This document shows positions 20,406 through 31,264 of a stretch of DNA of 64,000 nt, one piece after another. The notes below the pieces were generated by a model that ran no database searches, was not told where the DNA came from, and saw nothing but the letters and a program-made list of their open reading frames with translations. Source of the DNA: Parasphingopyxis sp. (GTDB taxonomy: Bacteria > Pseudomonadota > Alphaproteobacteria > Sphingomonadales > Sphingomonadaceae). Both the position numbers and the translations under genes were made by a program. Position 1 is the first letter of the stretch, and every line of letters begins with the position of its first letter. The stretch spans positions 124,001-188,000 of the forward strand of contig NZ_JANQNS010000018.1 of NCBI RefSeq assembly GCF_028279465.1, given 5' to 3'.

Positions 20406-21476
20406 ATGGGAAAGACTTTGGGCCGGGCAATCGCGCTGGCCTCGATCATCGCGGTGGGCGGATGCGCTTCTATGCAGACGCCGATGACGGAATTCGCGAC
20501 CGATTATAATCGGGTGATCGCCGATACCCGAAACGAGATGATCTTGCTCAATATCGTGCGCGCGCGCTATCGCGAGCCGACCCATTATTCGACGCTGAGC
20601 CAGGTGAGCGGCAATATCTCGATCCGCAGTGGAGTCAGTGCCGATCTGGGCGGTATCATCGACGATATCGACGCCGATGCCGGGGTCTCGCTCAATATCA
20701 GCTCCTCGCCATCCTTTCAGATCGTGCCGCTCAATACGAACCAGTTCGCAGGTGGCATCTTGCGGCCGATCGAACCCAATGTCGTCGCCATCTTTCTCGG
20801 CCAGGGCTGGAACCAGCATCAACTCGCCGCGCTGCTGATCGAAAGCGTAACCTGTAACGGTGTCGAATATGCCAACGACCTGCGCAATGAGAGCGATGGT
20901 ACGGCGGAGTCCGGCCTTCTCTCGCAGAGCGATGTGTTCGGTCTCGGCTTCCAGTCCGGCGCGGCGCGCGAAGCGAACGATGCGCCGATTGCGACGTTCA
21001 CGCCTGCGCAGGCAAGCGCGGTCAATGCCGTACTCGAAAATCTCGACAGCAATTACCGGGTCACCGTTGGCGAGAATAGCGACGGCGAAGCGCAGTTCGA
21101 AATCCGCGAACGCGTCCCGCAGGAACTGCAGGTCACCACCGGTGCCAACGGCGTATGCGGCGGCGCAAGGCTGTCGCCCGATGATTACGAGCTGCGCTCG
21201 GTGGAAGGCGTAATCTATTATCTGGGCGAGATCGTGCGCTCGGGGCGCGGCCTGCGGGATGACCGCAATCGTCTGATCTTCGATGTGACGACCGGATCGC
21301 CGGGCACCCATTCCATCCATGTCGAGCATCGCGGGCAGGACTGGTATATCGGCGCATCGCCCGAACCGGGCGGCGACCGGTCGATCCAAGTGATCAGCCT
21401 GATCAGCCAGCTGATCGCCTTGCAGACGTCAAGCGATGCGCTGGAGCGCTCGCCGTCAACGCTGACGATCAACTGA
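20406..21476 (+). CDS. Lipoprotein of unknown function
   Basis: The 356-residue product has a lipoprotein signal with the lipobox VGGC (Cys20). A striking conserved-looking block NEMILLNIVRARYREPTHYS lies near residues 40-60. The rest is predicted to be mixed strands, with a repeated SNI/SSSPSF region and a C-terminal part (HSIHVEHRGQDWYIGASPEP) resembling a folded beta domain. No family function was recognised. The start has AGGGGGCAG in front. It is probably monocistronic, behind a terminator and before purL. Confidence 0.85.
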   Translation: MGKTLGRAIALASIIAVGGCASMQTPMTEFATDYNRVIADTRNEMILLNIVRARYREPTHYSTLSQVSGNISIRSGVSADLGGIIDDIDADAGVSLNISSSPSFQIVPLNTNQFAGGILRPIEPNVVAIFLGQGWNQHQLAALLIESVTCNGVEYANDLRNESDGTAESGLLSQSDVFGLGFQSGAAREANDAPIATFTPAQASAVNAVLENLDSNYRVTVGENSDGEAQFEIRERVPQELQVTTGANGVCGGARLSPDDYELRSVEGVIYYLGEIVRSGRGLRDDRNRLIFDVTTGSPGTHSIHVEHRGQDWYIGASPEPGGDRSIQVISLISQLIALQTSSDALERSPSTLTIN

Positions 21477-21571
21477 TTTGGGACGGGCGGGGCCGCAAAC
21501 GGCGCGGTCATGCCCAGCTAAGGGCCGCAACACTCTAGCGGGAATGCGCCGCCACCGCTAAGGCGCTTCGC

Positions 21572-24078
<2,507 letters not shown>

Positions 24079-24084
24079 TTTGCG

Positions 24085-24909
24085 CTAGGCGGCCTGCGCG
24101 GCTTCGGTTCCGTTCTGCGCCGCATTCTTGCCGAGTATATCATAGGGATCGCGTCCCTCTTCGCGCAGAACGCGATGCGCCTCGTGATAATGGGTCGGCG
24201 CGCCGATATGGAGCCGCTCACGGGCCGCATCCAGCGGTTCGGCGAGAAGGTCGGTGATCGGCATCTCCCATATGCGCGGGCCGGCCTTGCCATGCCGCTT
24301 GGCCTGGTTGATGGCCCGGAAGATCGGCGCCTTGGTGCCTGTCACCTTCTTCATGTTCATGCCGCCCGCATAGGCGATGAATAGATGGGCGAGCGAAGGG
24401 TCCTGGCCATAGGTGAAGGCGAGCACACACTGTTCGCCGAGCCCGTCGCGGCCATAGCCGGTCAGGACGTGCAGCAGGTCGTGCGTGTCGCGGTTCCGGT
24501 TGCCATACCATTGGACGAGATCGTCATAGCGCCGCTTGCCCATCTTCTTGCCCTCTTCGACAAGCCCTTCGGCGGTCAGCCCTTCGGCCTCCATGAAATC
24601 GCAATAGGCATGGGCGACGCTGCCTTCGGGCATGGCGCGCAGCCGCTCATGATCGTCGAGAATGGCGGGCAGATAGCGTTCGCTGGCATAGATGGCGCGT
24701 CCCGCTTCGCTCTGACCGAACCGCACGGCATCGTCGCGGAAGGACTGGCGGGGCAGCGCCTCGAAGATCCAGAAAACCTGTTCGGTATCTTCCTTGTCTT
24801 TCAGCAGTTCGCGAAAATGATGCAGTGCCTTCATCGGCCGCTTGCGCAGCTTTGGCCGATCGGGATGTACCGGGATCGGCATGTCGATGGTTTCTGGTGC
24901 CGTAGCCAT
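24085..24909 (-). CDS. coq4: COQ4-family ubiquinone biosynthesis protein
   Basis: COQ4 proteins support ubiquinone synthesis; in eukaryotes COQ4 is required for the pathway and has been linked to decarboxylation and hydroxylation of the ring. The 274-residue protein carries the exact metal-binding signature HDxxH(x11)E: His143, Asp144, His147 and Glu159. The first 25 residues look like an extension. A palindrome overlapping a TTGACA -35 element lies 21-34 bases before the ATG, suggesting repressor control. It is divergent from the nitroreductase gene. Confidence 0.9.
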   Translation of the reverse strand: MATAPETIDMPIPVHPDRPKLRKRPMKALHHFRELLKDKEDTEQVFWIFEALPRQSFRDDAVRFGQSEAGRAIYASERYLPAILDDHERLRAMPEGSVAHAYCDFMEAEGLTAEGLVEEGKKMGKRRYDDLVQWYGNRNRDTHDLLHVLTGYGRDGLGEQCVLAFTYGQDPSLAHLFIAYAGGMNMKKVTGTKAPIFRAINQAKRHGKAGPRIWEMPITDLLAEPLDAARERLHIGAPTHYHEAHRVLREEGRDPYDILGKNAAQNGTEAAQAA

Positions 24910-24929
24910 GTCGTGAAAATGCGCTTTGC

Positions 24930-24943
24930 TGACATTTATGTCA
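24930..24943. promoter_or_regulatory. Palindromic operator candidate upstream of coq4
   Basis: TGACAT and ATGTCA are perfect inverted repeats around a two-base centre. On the minus strand the site overlaps TTGACA (24939-24944), which is followed after 17 bases by CATTTT (24916-24921), a possible coq4 promoter. A dimeric repressor bound here would block it. The site also lies 54 bases before the divergent nitroreductase start, so it could serve both. Confidence 0.55.
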
Positions 24944-24996
24944 ATATCCGGCCCGCCCCTATGCGGACCCGAAACGAGCGTCTAAGGCGCGAGGCC

Positions 24997-25671
24997 ATGA
25001 CAGAGCATGACACCGTCCCCTATTCAGAGCTGCCCGACTATTCCGAGGCCGAGCGGATTGCCCGGGCCGAAGCCTTTTATGCGGCTATCAAGACCCGGCG
25101 AACCTGCCGCCAGTTCAGCGATGCGCCGGTGGCGCGCGCAGTGATCGAGCAGGCAATCCTCGCGGCGGGCTCCGCGCCCAATGGCGCAAACCATCAGCCC
25201 TGGCACTTCGCCGTCGTCTCTTCGCCGGAAAAGAAGAAGGCAATCCGCGCGGCCGCGGAGGCGGAGGAGAAGACCTTCTACGAGACCAAGGCGAGCGACG
25301 AATGGCTCGAAGCGCTCGCCCCGCTCGGCACCGACGAGATAAAGCCCTATCTTGAGATCGCACCCTGGCTGATCGTCATCTTCGGGCAGCGGCGCGGCGG
25401 TCCCAATCCGGGGGACGACAAGCAGAACTATTATGTCACGGAATCGGTCGGTATCGCCAGCGGCTTCCTGATCGCCGCGCTTCACGATGCCGGACTCGCC
25501 ACGCTGACCCATACGCCCAACCCGATGAAGTTTCTCAACGAGGTCTGCGAACGGCCGGCTAATGAAAAGCCGATGATGATCGTCGTCGCTGGAAAACCGG
25601 CGGAGGATGCAACCGTCCCCGTCCATGCGCTGAACAAGAAACCGCTCGACGCGATCAGTTCCTGGCTGTAG
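24997..25671 (+). CDS. Nitroreductase-family flavoprotein, iodotyrosine-deiodinase-like
   Basis: The 224-residue protein belongs to the FMN nitroreductase superfamily. Its motifs match the iodotyrosine deiodinase (IYD) branch: RRTCRQFS near residues 35-42, SAPNGANHQPWHF near 59-71, YYVTESVGIASGFLIAAL near 146-163, and GLATLTHTPNPMKFL near 168-182. Bacterial IYD homologues dehalogenate halotyrosines in vitro, but the native substrate is unclear. The start is ATG at 24997 with GCGAGG in front; an ATG 36 bases upstream is possible. Confidence 0.88.
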   Translation: MTEHDTVPYSELPDYSEAERIARAEAFYAAIKTRRTCRQFSDAPVARAVIEQAILAAGSAPNGANHQPWHFAVVSSPEKKKAIRAAAEAEEKTFYETKASDEWLEALAPLGTDEIKPYLEIAPWLIVIFGQRRGGPNPGDDKQNYYVTESVGIASGFLIAALHDAGLATLTHTPNPMKFLNEVCERPANEKPMMIVVAGKPAEDATVPVHALNKKPLDAISSWL

Positions 25672-25685
25672 TATATAACTAATAC
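25671..25685. repeat. GTAT...ATAC inverted repeat before first DUF418 gene
   Basis: GTATATAACTAATAC has matching GTAT and ATAC ends and an imperfect centre. It starts on the last base of the nitroreductase stop codon and ends 24 bases before the DUF418 start. A related but perfect repeat precedes the second DUF418 gene. Confidence 0.35.
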
Positions 25686-25709
25686 ACATAGGCTCAGTAG
25701 GGAGAGACT

Positions 25710-26957
25710 ATGGGCAGCGCAGGTCCGATGGACAGCCGGTTTGTCAGCCTCGATGTCGTGCGCGGCATCGCGGTCATGGGCATATTGCTCATGAACATCG
25801 TCGCCTTCGCGATGCCACCGGGAGCCTATTTCACGCCCATCGCCTATGGCGGAGACAGTCCTGCCGATATCGCGGTCTGGGCGACCAATTTCGTTTTCTC
25901 CGACGGCAAGATGCGCGGACTCTTCTCGGTGCTGTTCGGCGCGTCCATGCTAATCGTAATCCAAAGCGCCGAGGCGAAGGACGAAAACCCGGCTCTGACC
26001 CATTATTCGCGCATGTCCTGGCTGCTCTTCTTCGGCGCGCTGCATGCCTATGCGATCTGGCATGGCGACATCCTGATGCTCTACGCGATCATCGGATCGA
26101 TCGCCTTCTTCTTCCGCAAGATGGAAACGCACCGGCTGGTCGTATTGGGTCTCATCCTGATCGTCATGCACGCCATCCTGTTCGGATTGCTGACCTGGTC
26201 GCTCTGGATGTTGCGCGAGGCCGCTGCAGCGCCGGGCGCCGATGCAGAACTCATTCGGCAATGGACGGAATTCGAGGCGCAGTTCGGCCCGATACCACCC
26301 GACAAGCTCGCCGAAGATCTTGCGCGCTATCGCGGCGACTATGTCGGTATCCTGTCCTATCGGTTGGGGCCCGGAATCACCGAACCGATCATGGCGAATT
26401 TTACCGCCGCTATCGAGACGCTCGGCCTTATGTTGCTCGGCATGGCAGGGCTGAAAAGCGGCTTCCTGACCGGCCAGTGGGAGCGGGCCGCCTATGTCCG
26501 CTGCATAAAGATCGGCTATCTGATTGGCCTGCCGCTGATGATGGCTCTCGCATTCGGTATCATCGCAAGCGGTTTCGACCCGATCACGGCCTTCGCCCTC
26601 GACTTTACCGGGCAGGTGCTCGTCAATCCGGCGATCATCCTCGCCCATGCCGCGCTCATCCTCTATTGGGTGAAATCTTCGGCCGGCAGCGCTTTCATGG
26701 ACCGTGTCGCCGCCGTCGGGCGGGCCGCCTTCACCAACTATCTGGGCACGAGCATCGTCTGCACGACGATCTTCTACGGCTATGGCTTCGGACTCTATGG
26801 CGAGCTGAGCCGGCCCGCGCTCTACATTGTCGTGCTCGGCGTCTGGGCGCTGATGCTGCTCTGGTCGAAGCCCTGGCTCGACCGGTTCCGCTACGGCCCG
26901 CTCGAATGGCTCTGGCGAACCCTCGCCCGGCGGGAAATACAGCCGATCCGAAAATAG
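25710..26957 (+). CDS. DUF418 (YeiB-like) membrane protein, copy 1
   Basis: The 415-residue protein is polytopic with about ten hydrophobic segments. The N-terminal signature RFVSLDVVRGIAVMGILLMNI and the C-terminal segment RAAFTNYLGTSI place it in the DUF418/YeiB family, related to acyltransferase-3-like membrane proteins. Function is not established; a role in envelope or metabolite transfer is only a guess. GGGAGAG precedes the start. It is followed after 62 bases by a paralogue whose last about 100 residues are nearly identical. Confidence 0.88.
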   Translation: MGSAGPMDSRFVSLDVVRGIAVMGILLMNIVAFAMPPGAYFTPIAYGGDSPADIAVWATNFVFSDGKMRGLFSVLFGASMLIVIQSAEAKDENPALTHYSRMSWLLFFGALHAYAIWHGDILMLYAIIGSIAFFFRKMETHRLVVLGLILIVMHAILFGLLTWSLWMLREAAAAPGADAELIRQWTEFEAQFGPIPPDKLAEDLARYRGDYVGILSYRLGPGITEPIMANFTAAIETLGLMLLGMAGLKSGFLTGQWERAAYVRCIKIGYLIGLPLMMALAFGIIASGFDPITAFALDFTGQVLVNPAIILAHAALILYWVKSSAGSAFMDRVAAVGRAAFTNYLGTSIVCTTIFYGYGFGLYGELSRPALYIVVLGVWALMLLWSKPWLDRFRYGPLEWLWRTLARREIQPIRK

Positions 26958-26987
26958 TGCCGTAGCGCTGGACAAATTTGTGATTTG

Positions 26988-27009
26988 GCGTATTACTACA
27001 ATAATACGC
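26988..27009. repeat. Perfect inverted repeat before second DUF418 gene
   Basis: GCGTATTA and TAATACGC flank the six bases CTACAA, 11 bases before the ATG of the second DUF418 gene. It could be an operator or an RNA hairpin over the ribosome-binding region. No T run follows, so a terminator is unlikely. Confidence 0.5.
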
Positions 27010-27019
27010 TAGGGCATAT

Positions 27020-28264
27020 ATGGCCACGACTTCTCCGATCGCCGATCGCTACATCACGATGGACGCCCTGCGCGGCTTTGGGGTGATGAGCATATTGCTG
27101 ATCAATATCGTAGCCTTCGGCATGCCCGACATGGCCGTCGTGAGTCCCGCGGTGTATGGCGGCGAAACGTCCGGCGACGTGGCGGCCTGGCTTGCCGGCT
27201 TCATACTTGTCGACGGCAAGCTGCGGGCGCTTTTCACGCTGCTGTTCGGCGCCAGCATGACATTGATTGCGGAACGCGCCGAACGTGATGCGCAATCGCC
27301 GGCCGCCATCCATTATTCGCGCATGGCGTGGCTCGCCCTGTTCGGGCTCCTGCACTTCCTGTTTCTCTGGTGGGGCGACATTCTGTTTCTCTATGCGGGC
27401 GCCGGATGCATCGTCTTTCTCTGCCGCCGCTGGCAGGCAAAGACGCTGATAAAATGGGGTGTCATTATCTATGCGATCGGCGGTCTTCTTCTGACAATCG
27501 GGCTTAGCAGCCTGTTTGTCTTGCAGGCGGAAGCGACCTCGCCGGGTGCCAGCGCCGAGGCGCTCGCAGAATATGACATCGTGCTTACCGATATGGGCAT
27601 CATCGGCGACGGCGTCGCGCGGGAGATCGCTGTCTATCTGGGTAGCTATAGCGAAATCCTTGCCGACAAGATCGAGAACCGATGGTGGATGCCGCTGCAG
27701 AATCTCATTCTTGCGCCGCTCGAGACGATTCCGCTGATGATGATCGGGATGGGGCTCTACAAGAACCGCTTTCTGCTCGGCGAATGGGATGCCGCCCGCT
27801 ACAGAAAAATTGGCCTTTGGTTCACGGCTATCGGCCTGCCGATCAGCGCGGCGCTGGGCGCCATCGTCTACGCGAAGGGTTTCGACATCGTGTGGGCCTT
27901 GAACGTCACCCAAGGCTGGTCCGCCTTACCGCGATTGTTGCTGGCGATCGGCTACACATCGCTGCTCATTCTTGCGATCCGCGCATTTCGCGAAAGCAGG
28001 CTGATCGATCGGGTTGCAGCTGCTGGGCGAGCGGCATTTACCAACTATCTTGGTACCAGCATCGTCTGCACGACGATCTTCTACGGATACGGGCTGGCGC
28101 TGTTCGGCGAACTCGGCCGGCCCGCGCTCTATCTCGTCGTGCTTGGCGTCTGGGCGCTGATGCTGCTCTGGTCGAAACCCTGGCTTGACCGGTTCCGCTT
28201 CGGGCCGCTCGAATGGCTCTGGCGAACCCTCGCCCGCCGCGAAATCCAGCCGATCCGGAAATAA
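27020..28264 (+). CDS. DUF418 (YeiB-like) membrane protein, copy 2
   Basis: The 414-residue paralogue of the preceding gene has the same topology and N-terminal signature (ITMDALRGFGVMSILLINI). The middle, including the periplasmic loop near residues 170-220, is clearly diverged, but from the RAAFTNYLG motif to the end the two proteins differ at only a few positions. This suggests a tandem duplication with later exchange, or strong constraint at the C-terminus. Function is unknown. Confidence 0.88.
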   Translation: MATTSPIADRYITMDALRGFGVMSILLINIVAFGMPDMAVVSPAVYGGETSGDVAAWLAGFILVDGKLRALFTLLFGASMTLIAERAERDAQSPAAIHYSRMAWLALFGLLHFLFLWWGDILFLYAGAGCIVFLCRRWQAKTLIKWGVIIYAIGGLLLTIGLSSLFVLQAEATSPGASAEALAEYDIVLTDMGIIGDGVAREIAVYLGSYSEILADKIENRWWMPLQNLILAPLETIPLMMIGMGLYKNRFLLGEWDAARYRKIGLWFTAIGLPISAALGAIVYAKGFDIVWALNVTQGWSALPRLLLAIGYTSLLILAIRAFRESRLIDRVAAAGRAAFTNYLGTSIVCTTIFYGYGLALFGELGRPALYLVVLGVWALMLLWSKPWLDRFRFGPLEWLWRTLARREIQPIRK

Positions 28265-28284
28265 CCGGACGTTCATTTTTACTA

Positions 28285-28306
28285 TTGCGAATTAATCTCA
28301 ATAGGC
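28285..28306 (+). promoter_or_regulatory. Fur-box-like site upstream of bfd
   Basis: TTGCGAATTAATCTCAATAG resembles the Fur consensus GATAATGATAATCATTATC read in its common form TGCnAATnATTCTCAnT. It lies about 15 bases before the bfd ATG, a position suited to iron-dependent repression. One base difference from typical sites is seen, so the call is tentative. Confidence 0.5.
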
Positions 28307-28319
28307 GTAGCAAACCCCC

Positions 28320-28490
28320 ATGGTTGTTTGCATCTGCAACGCGATTCGCGAAAAAGATCTGCGGGACGCCGCCAAAAAAGGCGCGTCCACCCCATGCTCC
28401 GCCTATGCGCAAATGGGCTGCAAGGCGCGCTGTGGTCAATGCGTGTCGTTCGCAAGAGAGATTATTCGTTCCGAAGCTGCAACTGCCTAG
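28320..28490 (+). CDS. bfd: Bacterioferritin-associated ferredoxin Bfd
   Basis: This 56-residue protein is a short [2Fe-2S] ferredoxin that donates electrons to bacterioferritin to release stored iron. The cysteines match the family: CIC at residues 4-6 and CGQC at residues 38-41. The partner gene bfr follows 97 bases downstream. A Fur-like box lies just before the ATG, as expected for a gene turned on in iron shortage. Its small size makes it easy to miss in automated calling. Confidence 0.92.
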   Translation: MVVCICNAIREKDLRDAAKKGASTPCSAYAQMGCKARCGQCVSFAREIIRSEAATA

Positions 28491-28554
28491 CAGAATCATC
28501 TGAAACTATTGGAAAACCGGGGTTTTTGGGCTTCTCCAAAGCCTTCTGCATCGC

Positions 28555-28560
28555 TATATA
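28555..28560 (+). promoter_or_regulatory. Possible bfr -10 element
   Basis: TATATA lies 27 bases before the bfr start. Seventeen bases further upstream is TTCTCC, a poor -35. The bfd-bfr gap also contains AAAACC and GGTTTT (28513-28526) as an inverted repeat. A separate bfr promoter is plausible, since bfd and bfr are needed under opposite iron conditions, but it is weakly supported. Confidence 0.3.
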
Positions 28561-28587
28561 GCCGGGATCGAAACAAGGAGATCCGGC

Positions 28588-29070
28588 ATGAAGGGTGACG
28601 AAAAGGTCATCGAATTCCTCAACGAGGCGCTGAAGAACGAACTCACCGCGGTCAACCAATATTGGCTGCATTACCGGATGCTCGACAATTGGGGCATAAA
28701 GAAGCTCGCCGAGTTCGAACGCCATGAATCGATCGACGAAATGAAGCATGCGGACCAGTTGGCCGAACGCATCCTGTTTCTCGACGGCCTGCCCAATTTC
28801 CAGCTGCTCGGCCGCCTGCGCGTCGGCGAGAGCGTCGAAGAGATACTGAAGGCCGATCTTGCGCTCGAACATGACGCGATCCCGCTGCTGCGCGATGCGA
28901 TCGAGCATTGCGAGAAGGTGCGCGACTATGTCAGCCGCGATCTCTTCGCAGCGATCCTCGACAGCGAGGAAGACCATGTCGACACGCTTGAGGAGCAGTT
29001 CGATATGATCGAGCGGATGGGGATCGAGAATTACTGCCAGCTTCAGTCGGAACCGGCACAAGAGGGCTGA
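28588..29070 (+). CDS. bfr: Bacterioferritin
   Basis: Bacterioferritin oxidises ferrous iron and stores it as mineral in a 24-subunit haem-containing shell. The 160-residue protein has normal length. Ferroxidase ligands are all present: Glu18, Glu51, His54, Glu94, Glu127 and His130. The haem ligand Met52 is also present, so it should be a true haem-binding Bfr. AGGAG stands before the ATG, and bfd is directly upstream. Confidence 0.97.
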   Translation: MKGDEKVIEFLNEALKNELTAVNQYWLHYRMLDNWGIKKLAEFERHESIDEMKHADQLAERILFLDGLPNFQLLGRLRVGESVEEILKADLALEHDAIPLLRDAIEHCEKVRDYVSRDLFAAILDSEEDHVDTLEEQFDMIERMGIENYCQLQSEPAQEG

Positions 29071-29097
29071 TTTAGGCGCTTTGGCGGGCTGGTAGGC

Positions 29098-29532
29098 CTA
29101 GAGCCGGCCGAACTTCTGATTGGCGACCGCCGGCTCTTCCTCCGCATGGCGGCGCTGAACCAGCGGGTTCGTCGCCTCTTCGAGGCTCGCCATCGTCGCT
29201 TCGAATACGGGGCGCAGCTGCGCGGCGTCCGGTACAAGCTCTTCCGGGGTCTGCTGGATTTCGACGAGATGGCGCGCCGTCATCTCGATCTTTTCGGCGA
29301 TCTCGCTGAGCGGGCGGGCGCCGAACTGCAGCGCTTCGCCCTTCAGCGTATGGGCCGGCACGACGAGCGCCGCGCTTTCACGCTGGCGCATGGCCTGCTC
29401 GATCGCCTCGACCGATTTGACGCCGTCTTCGCGGAAATAACGCAGAATGCGCGCGAAATTCGCGCCCAATTGTTCGCGAACCGCGTTGAACTCGGTCCAG
29501 TCGACCAGATTGTCCTTTTCGAACGACACCAT
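29098..29532 (-). CDS. Hpt-domain phosphotransfer protein
   Basis: The 144-residue protein fits a stand-alone histidine phosphotransfer domain: helical, with the motif PAHTLKGEALQFGA holding the phosphorylated histidine at residue 61 and the usual Lys and Gly after it. Such proteins relay phosphate between a hybrid histidine kinase and a response regulator. No kinase or regulator is adjacent, so partners cannot be named. The last 30 residues are a charged tail. Confidence 0.85.
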   Translation of the reverse strand: MVSFEKDNLVDWTEFNAVREQLGANFARILRYFREDGVKSVEAIEQAMRQRESAALVVPAHTLKGEALQFGARPLSEIAEKIEMTARHLVEIQQTPEELVPDAAQLRPVFEATMASLEEATNPLVQRRHAEEEPAVANQKFGRL

Positions 29533-29656
29533 CTGCGCCCTTCATCACATACCCCGTACAGGCCATACAGAGCGAGCGTAAACAACTGGTTTATCGGGAG
29601 GTTTGAACGGCAGCAGACGGCCGATTATGCGGCCAAACGAGCGAAAAACGGGTTTG

Positions 29657-29890
29657 CTATCGCGAAACGCGCCAGCCGGGGCCGATCCTCGTCTCGATTG
29701 CGTCCACCGCCCAGCCCTGTTCGCCGGCCAGCGACGCAATCTCCGCCGGGGCTATGGGGTCGTCCGCGACGATTACCGCGCGATCGGTTTGCCGCATGGC
29801 GCGAGCGAGACGTAGCGCCGGCCATGGGCATTTCAGCCCGCGCGCATCGATATCGACCGCGCGGGCATCGGAACCGCCGCTATCGGCCAT
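29657..29890 (-). CDS. TusA/YedF-family sulfur carrier-like protein
   Basis: The 77-residue protein has the family motif LKCPWPALRLARA, with the conserved Cys21-Pro-x-Pro. TusA relays sulfur to tRNA modification and molybdopterin synthesis, but many paralogues have other or unknown roles. It overlaps the end of der by 11 bases, suggesting joint translation, though the functional link is unclear. Confidence 0.85.
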   Translation of the reverse strand: MADSGGSDARAVDIDARGLKCPWPALRLARAMRQTDRAVIVADDPIAPAEIASLAGEQGWAVDAIETRIGPGWRVSR

Positions 29891-31241
29891 CGCTGCCGTC
29901 CTGATAGGGATTTTTCGGCGCGCGCACGGTCAGCCGCACCGGCACGGCGCCGAAGCCCAACTCGTTGCGGATGCCGTTCAACAGATAACGCTCATAGCTT
30001 TTCGGCAAATGATCGACGCGCGTCCCGAACAGCACGAAGCTGGGCGGCCGCGTGCGCGCCTGCGTCATGTAACGCAGCTTGATCCGGCGGCCCTTGGGCG
30101 CGGGCGGCGGATTGCGCTCAATCGCATCGCGAAACCAGCGGTTGAGTTCGCCCGTCGGCACGCGCCGTGACCAGGCTTCGCGCGTCGCAAAGGCGGTCTC
30201 TATCAGATGATCGATGCCCTTCCCCGTCACCGCCGATATCGAGACGAGCGGTACGCCGCGCACCTGCGCCAGCCCCTCGCCAAGCGCGGTCTCGATACCT
30301 TCGAACAGCCCTTTCCTGTCTTCCGCGACATCCCATTTGTTGATCGCGACGATGATCGCGCGGCCCTCGCTAATTACATGATCGGCGATCTTCAGGTCCT
30401 GCAGTTCCAGACCCTTTGTCGCATCCAGCAGCAGCACGACGACTTCGGCGAAATCGACCGCTCTCAGCCCATCGGCAACCGACAGTTTCTCAAGCTTGTC
30501 CTTCACTCGCGCACGCTTGCGCATACCGGCCGTATCGATAAGCTCGACCGGCCGCCCCTGCCATTCCCAGGGCACGGCGATGGAATCGCGCGTGATGCCC
30601 GCCTCGGGCCCGGTAATGAGCCGGTCGTCGTCCAACATCTTGTTGATCAGCGTCGATTTACCGGCATTGGGCCGGCCGACGATCGCCAGTTTGAGCGGTC
30701 CGCCCTCCTCCGGTTCGCCGTCCGCCTCGGCGCCAGCCTCGCGCTCGACATAAGGCTGCAGCCGCGCGAACAGATCGGCCATGCCTTCGCCATGCTCAGC
30801 GCTCAGCGCCACCGGATCGCCCAGGCCAAGGCCATAGCTTTCGTAAAGCCCTGCCTCGCCCGCATTGCCCTCAGCCTTGTTGCCGACCAGCACTACCGGC
30901 GTTTCCGTACCGCGGAGCCAGCGGGCGATTTCCTCGTCGAGCGGCGTCAGGCCCGCGCGCGCATCGAACAGGAACAGCGCCGCATCGGCTTCCGCGATCG
31001 CCCGTTCGGTCTGCTGGCGCATGCGCCCGGGCAGGCTTTTCGGGTCTTCGTCTTCATAGCCGGCCGTATCGATGACCCGGAAATCGAGGCCGAACAGATG
31101 CGCATCGCCCTCACGCCGGTCCCGGGTAACGCCGGGCCGATCATCGACCAGCGCCAGCTTCTTGCCGACGAGCCGGTTGAACAGGGTCGACTTGCCGACA
31201 TTGGGGCGGCCGATAATCGCGATGACGGGCAGCCGCTCCAT
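29880..31241 (-). CDS. der: Ribosome biogenesis GTPase Der (EngA)
   Basis: Der is an essential GTPase with two G domains that acts in 50S subunit assembly. The 453-residue protein shows the first P-loop GRPNVGKST near residues 10-18 and the second GRPNAGKST near 187-195, with DTAGYED and DTAGMRKRARV switch regions and the NKWD motif. A KH-like C-terminal domain follows. The order yfgM-bamB-der is the same as in E. coli. Confidence 0.97.
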   Translation of the reverse strand: MERLPVIAIIGRPNVGKSTLFNRLVGKKLALVDDRPGVTRDRREGDAHLFGLDFRVIDTAGYEDEDPKSLPGRMRQQTERAIAEADAALFLFDARAGLTPLDEEIARWLRGTETPVVLVGNKAEGNAGEAGLYESYGLGLGDPVALSAEHGEGMADLFARLQPYVEREAGAEADGEPEEGGPLKLAIVGRPNAGKSTLINKMLDDDRLITGPEAGITRDSIAVPWEWQGRPVELIDTAGMRKRARVKDKLEKLSVADGLRAVDFAEVVVLLLDATKGLELQDLKIADHVISEGRAIIVAINKWDVAEDRKGLFEGIETALGEGLAQVRGVPLVSISAVTGKGIDHLIETAFATREAWSRRVPTGELNRWFRDAIERNPPPAPKGRRIKLRYMTQARTRPPSFVLFGTRVDHLPKSYERYLLNGIRNELGFGAVPVRLTVRAPKNPYQDGSDGR

Positions 31242-31264
31242 GGCGTATGAGCCTTTCCCGGCGG

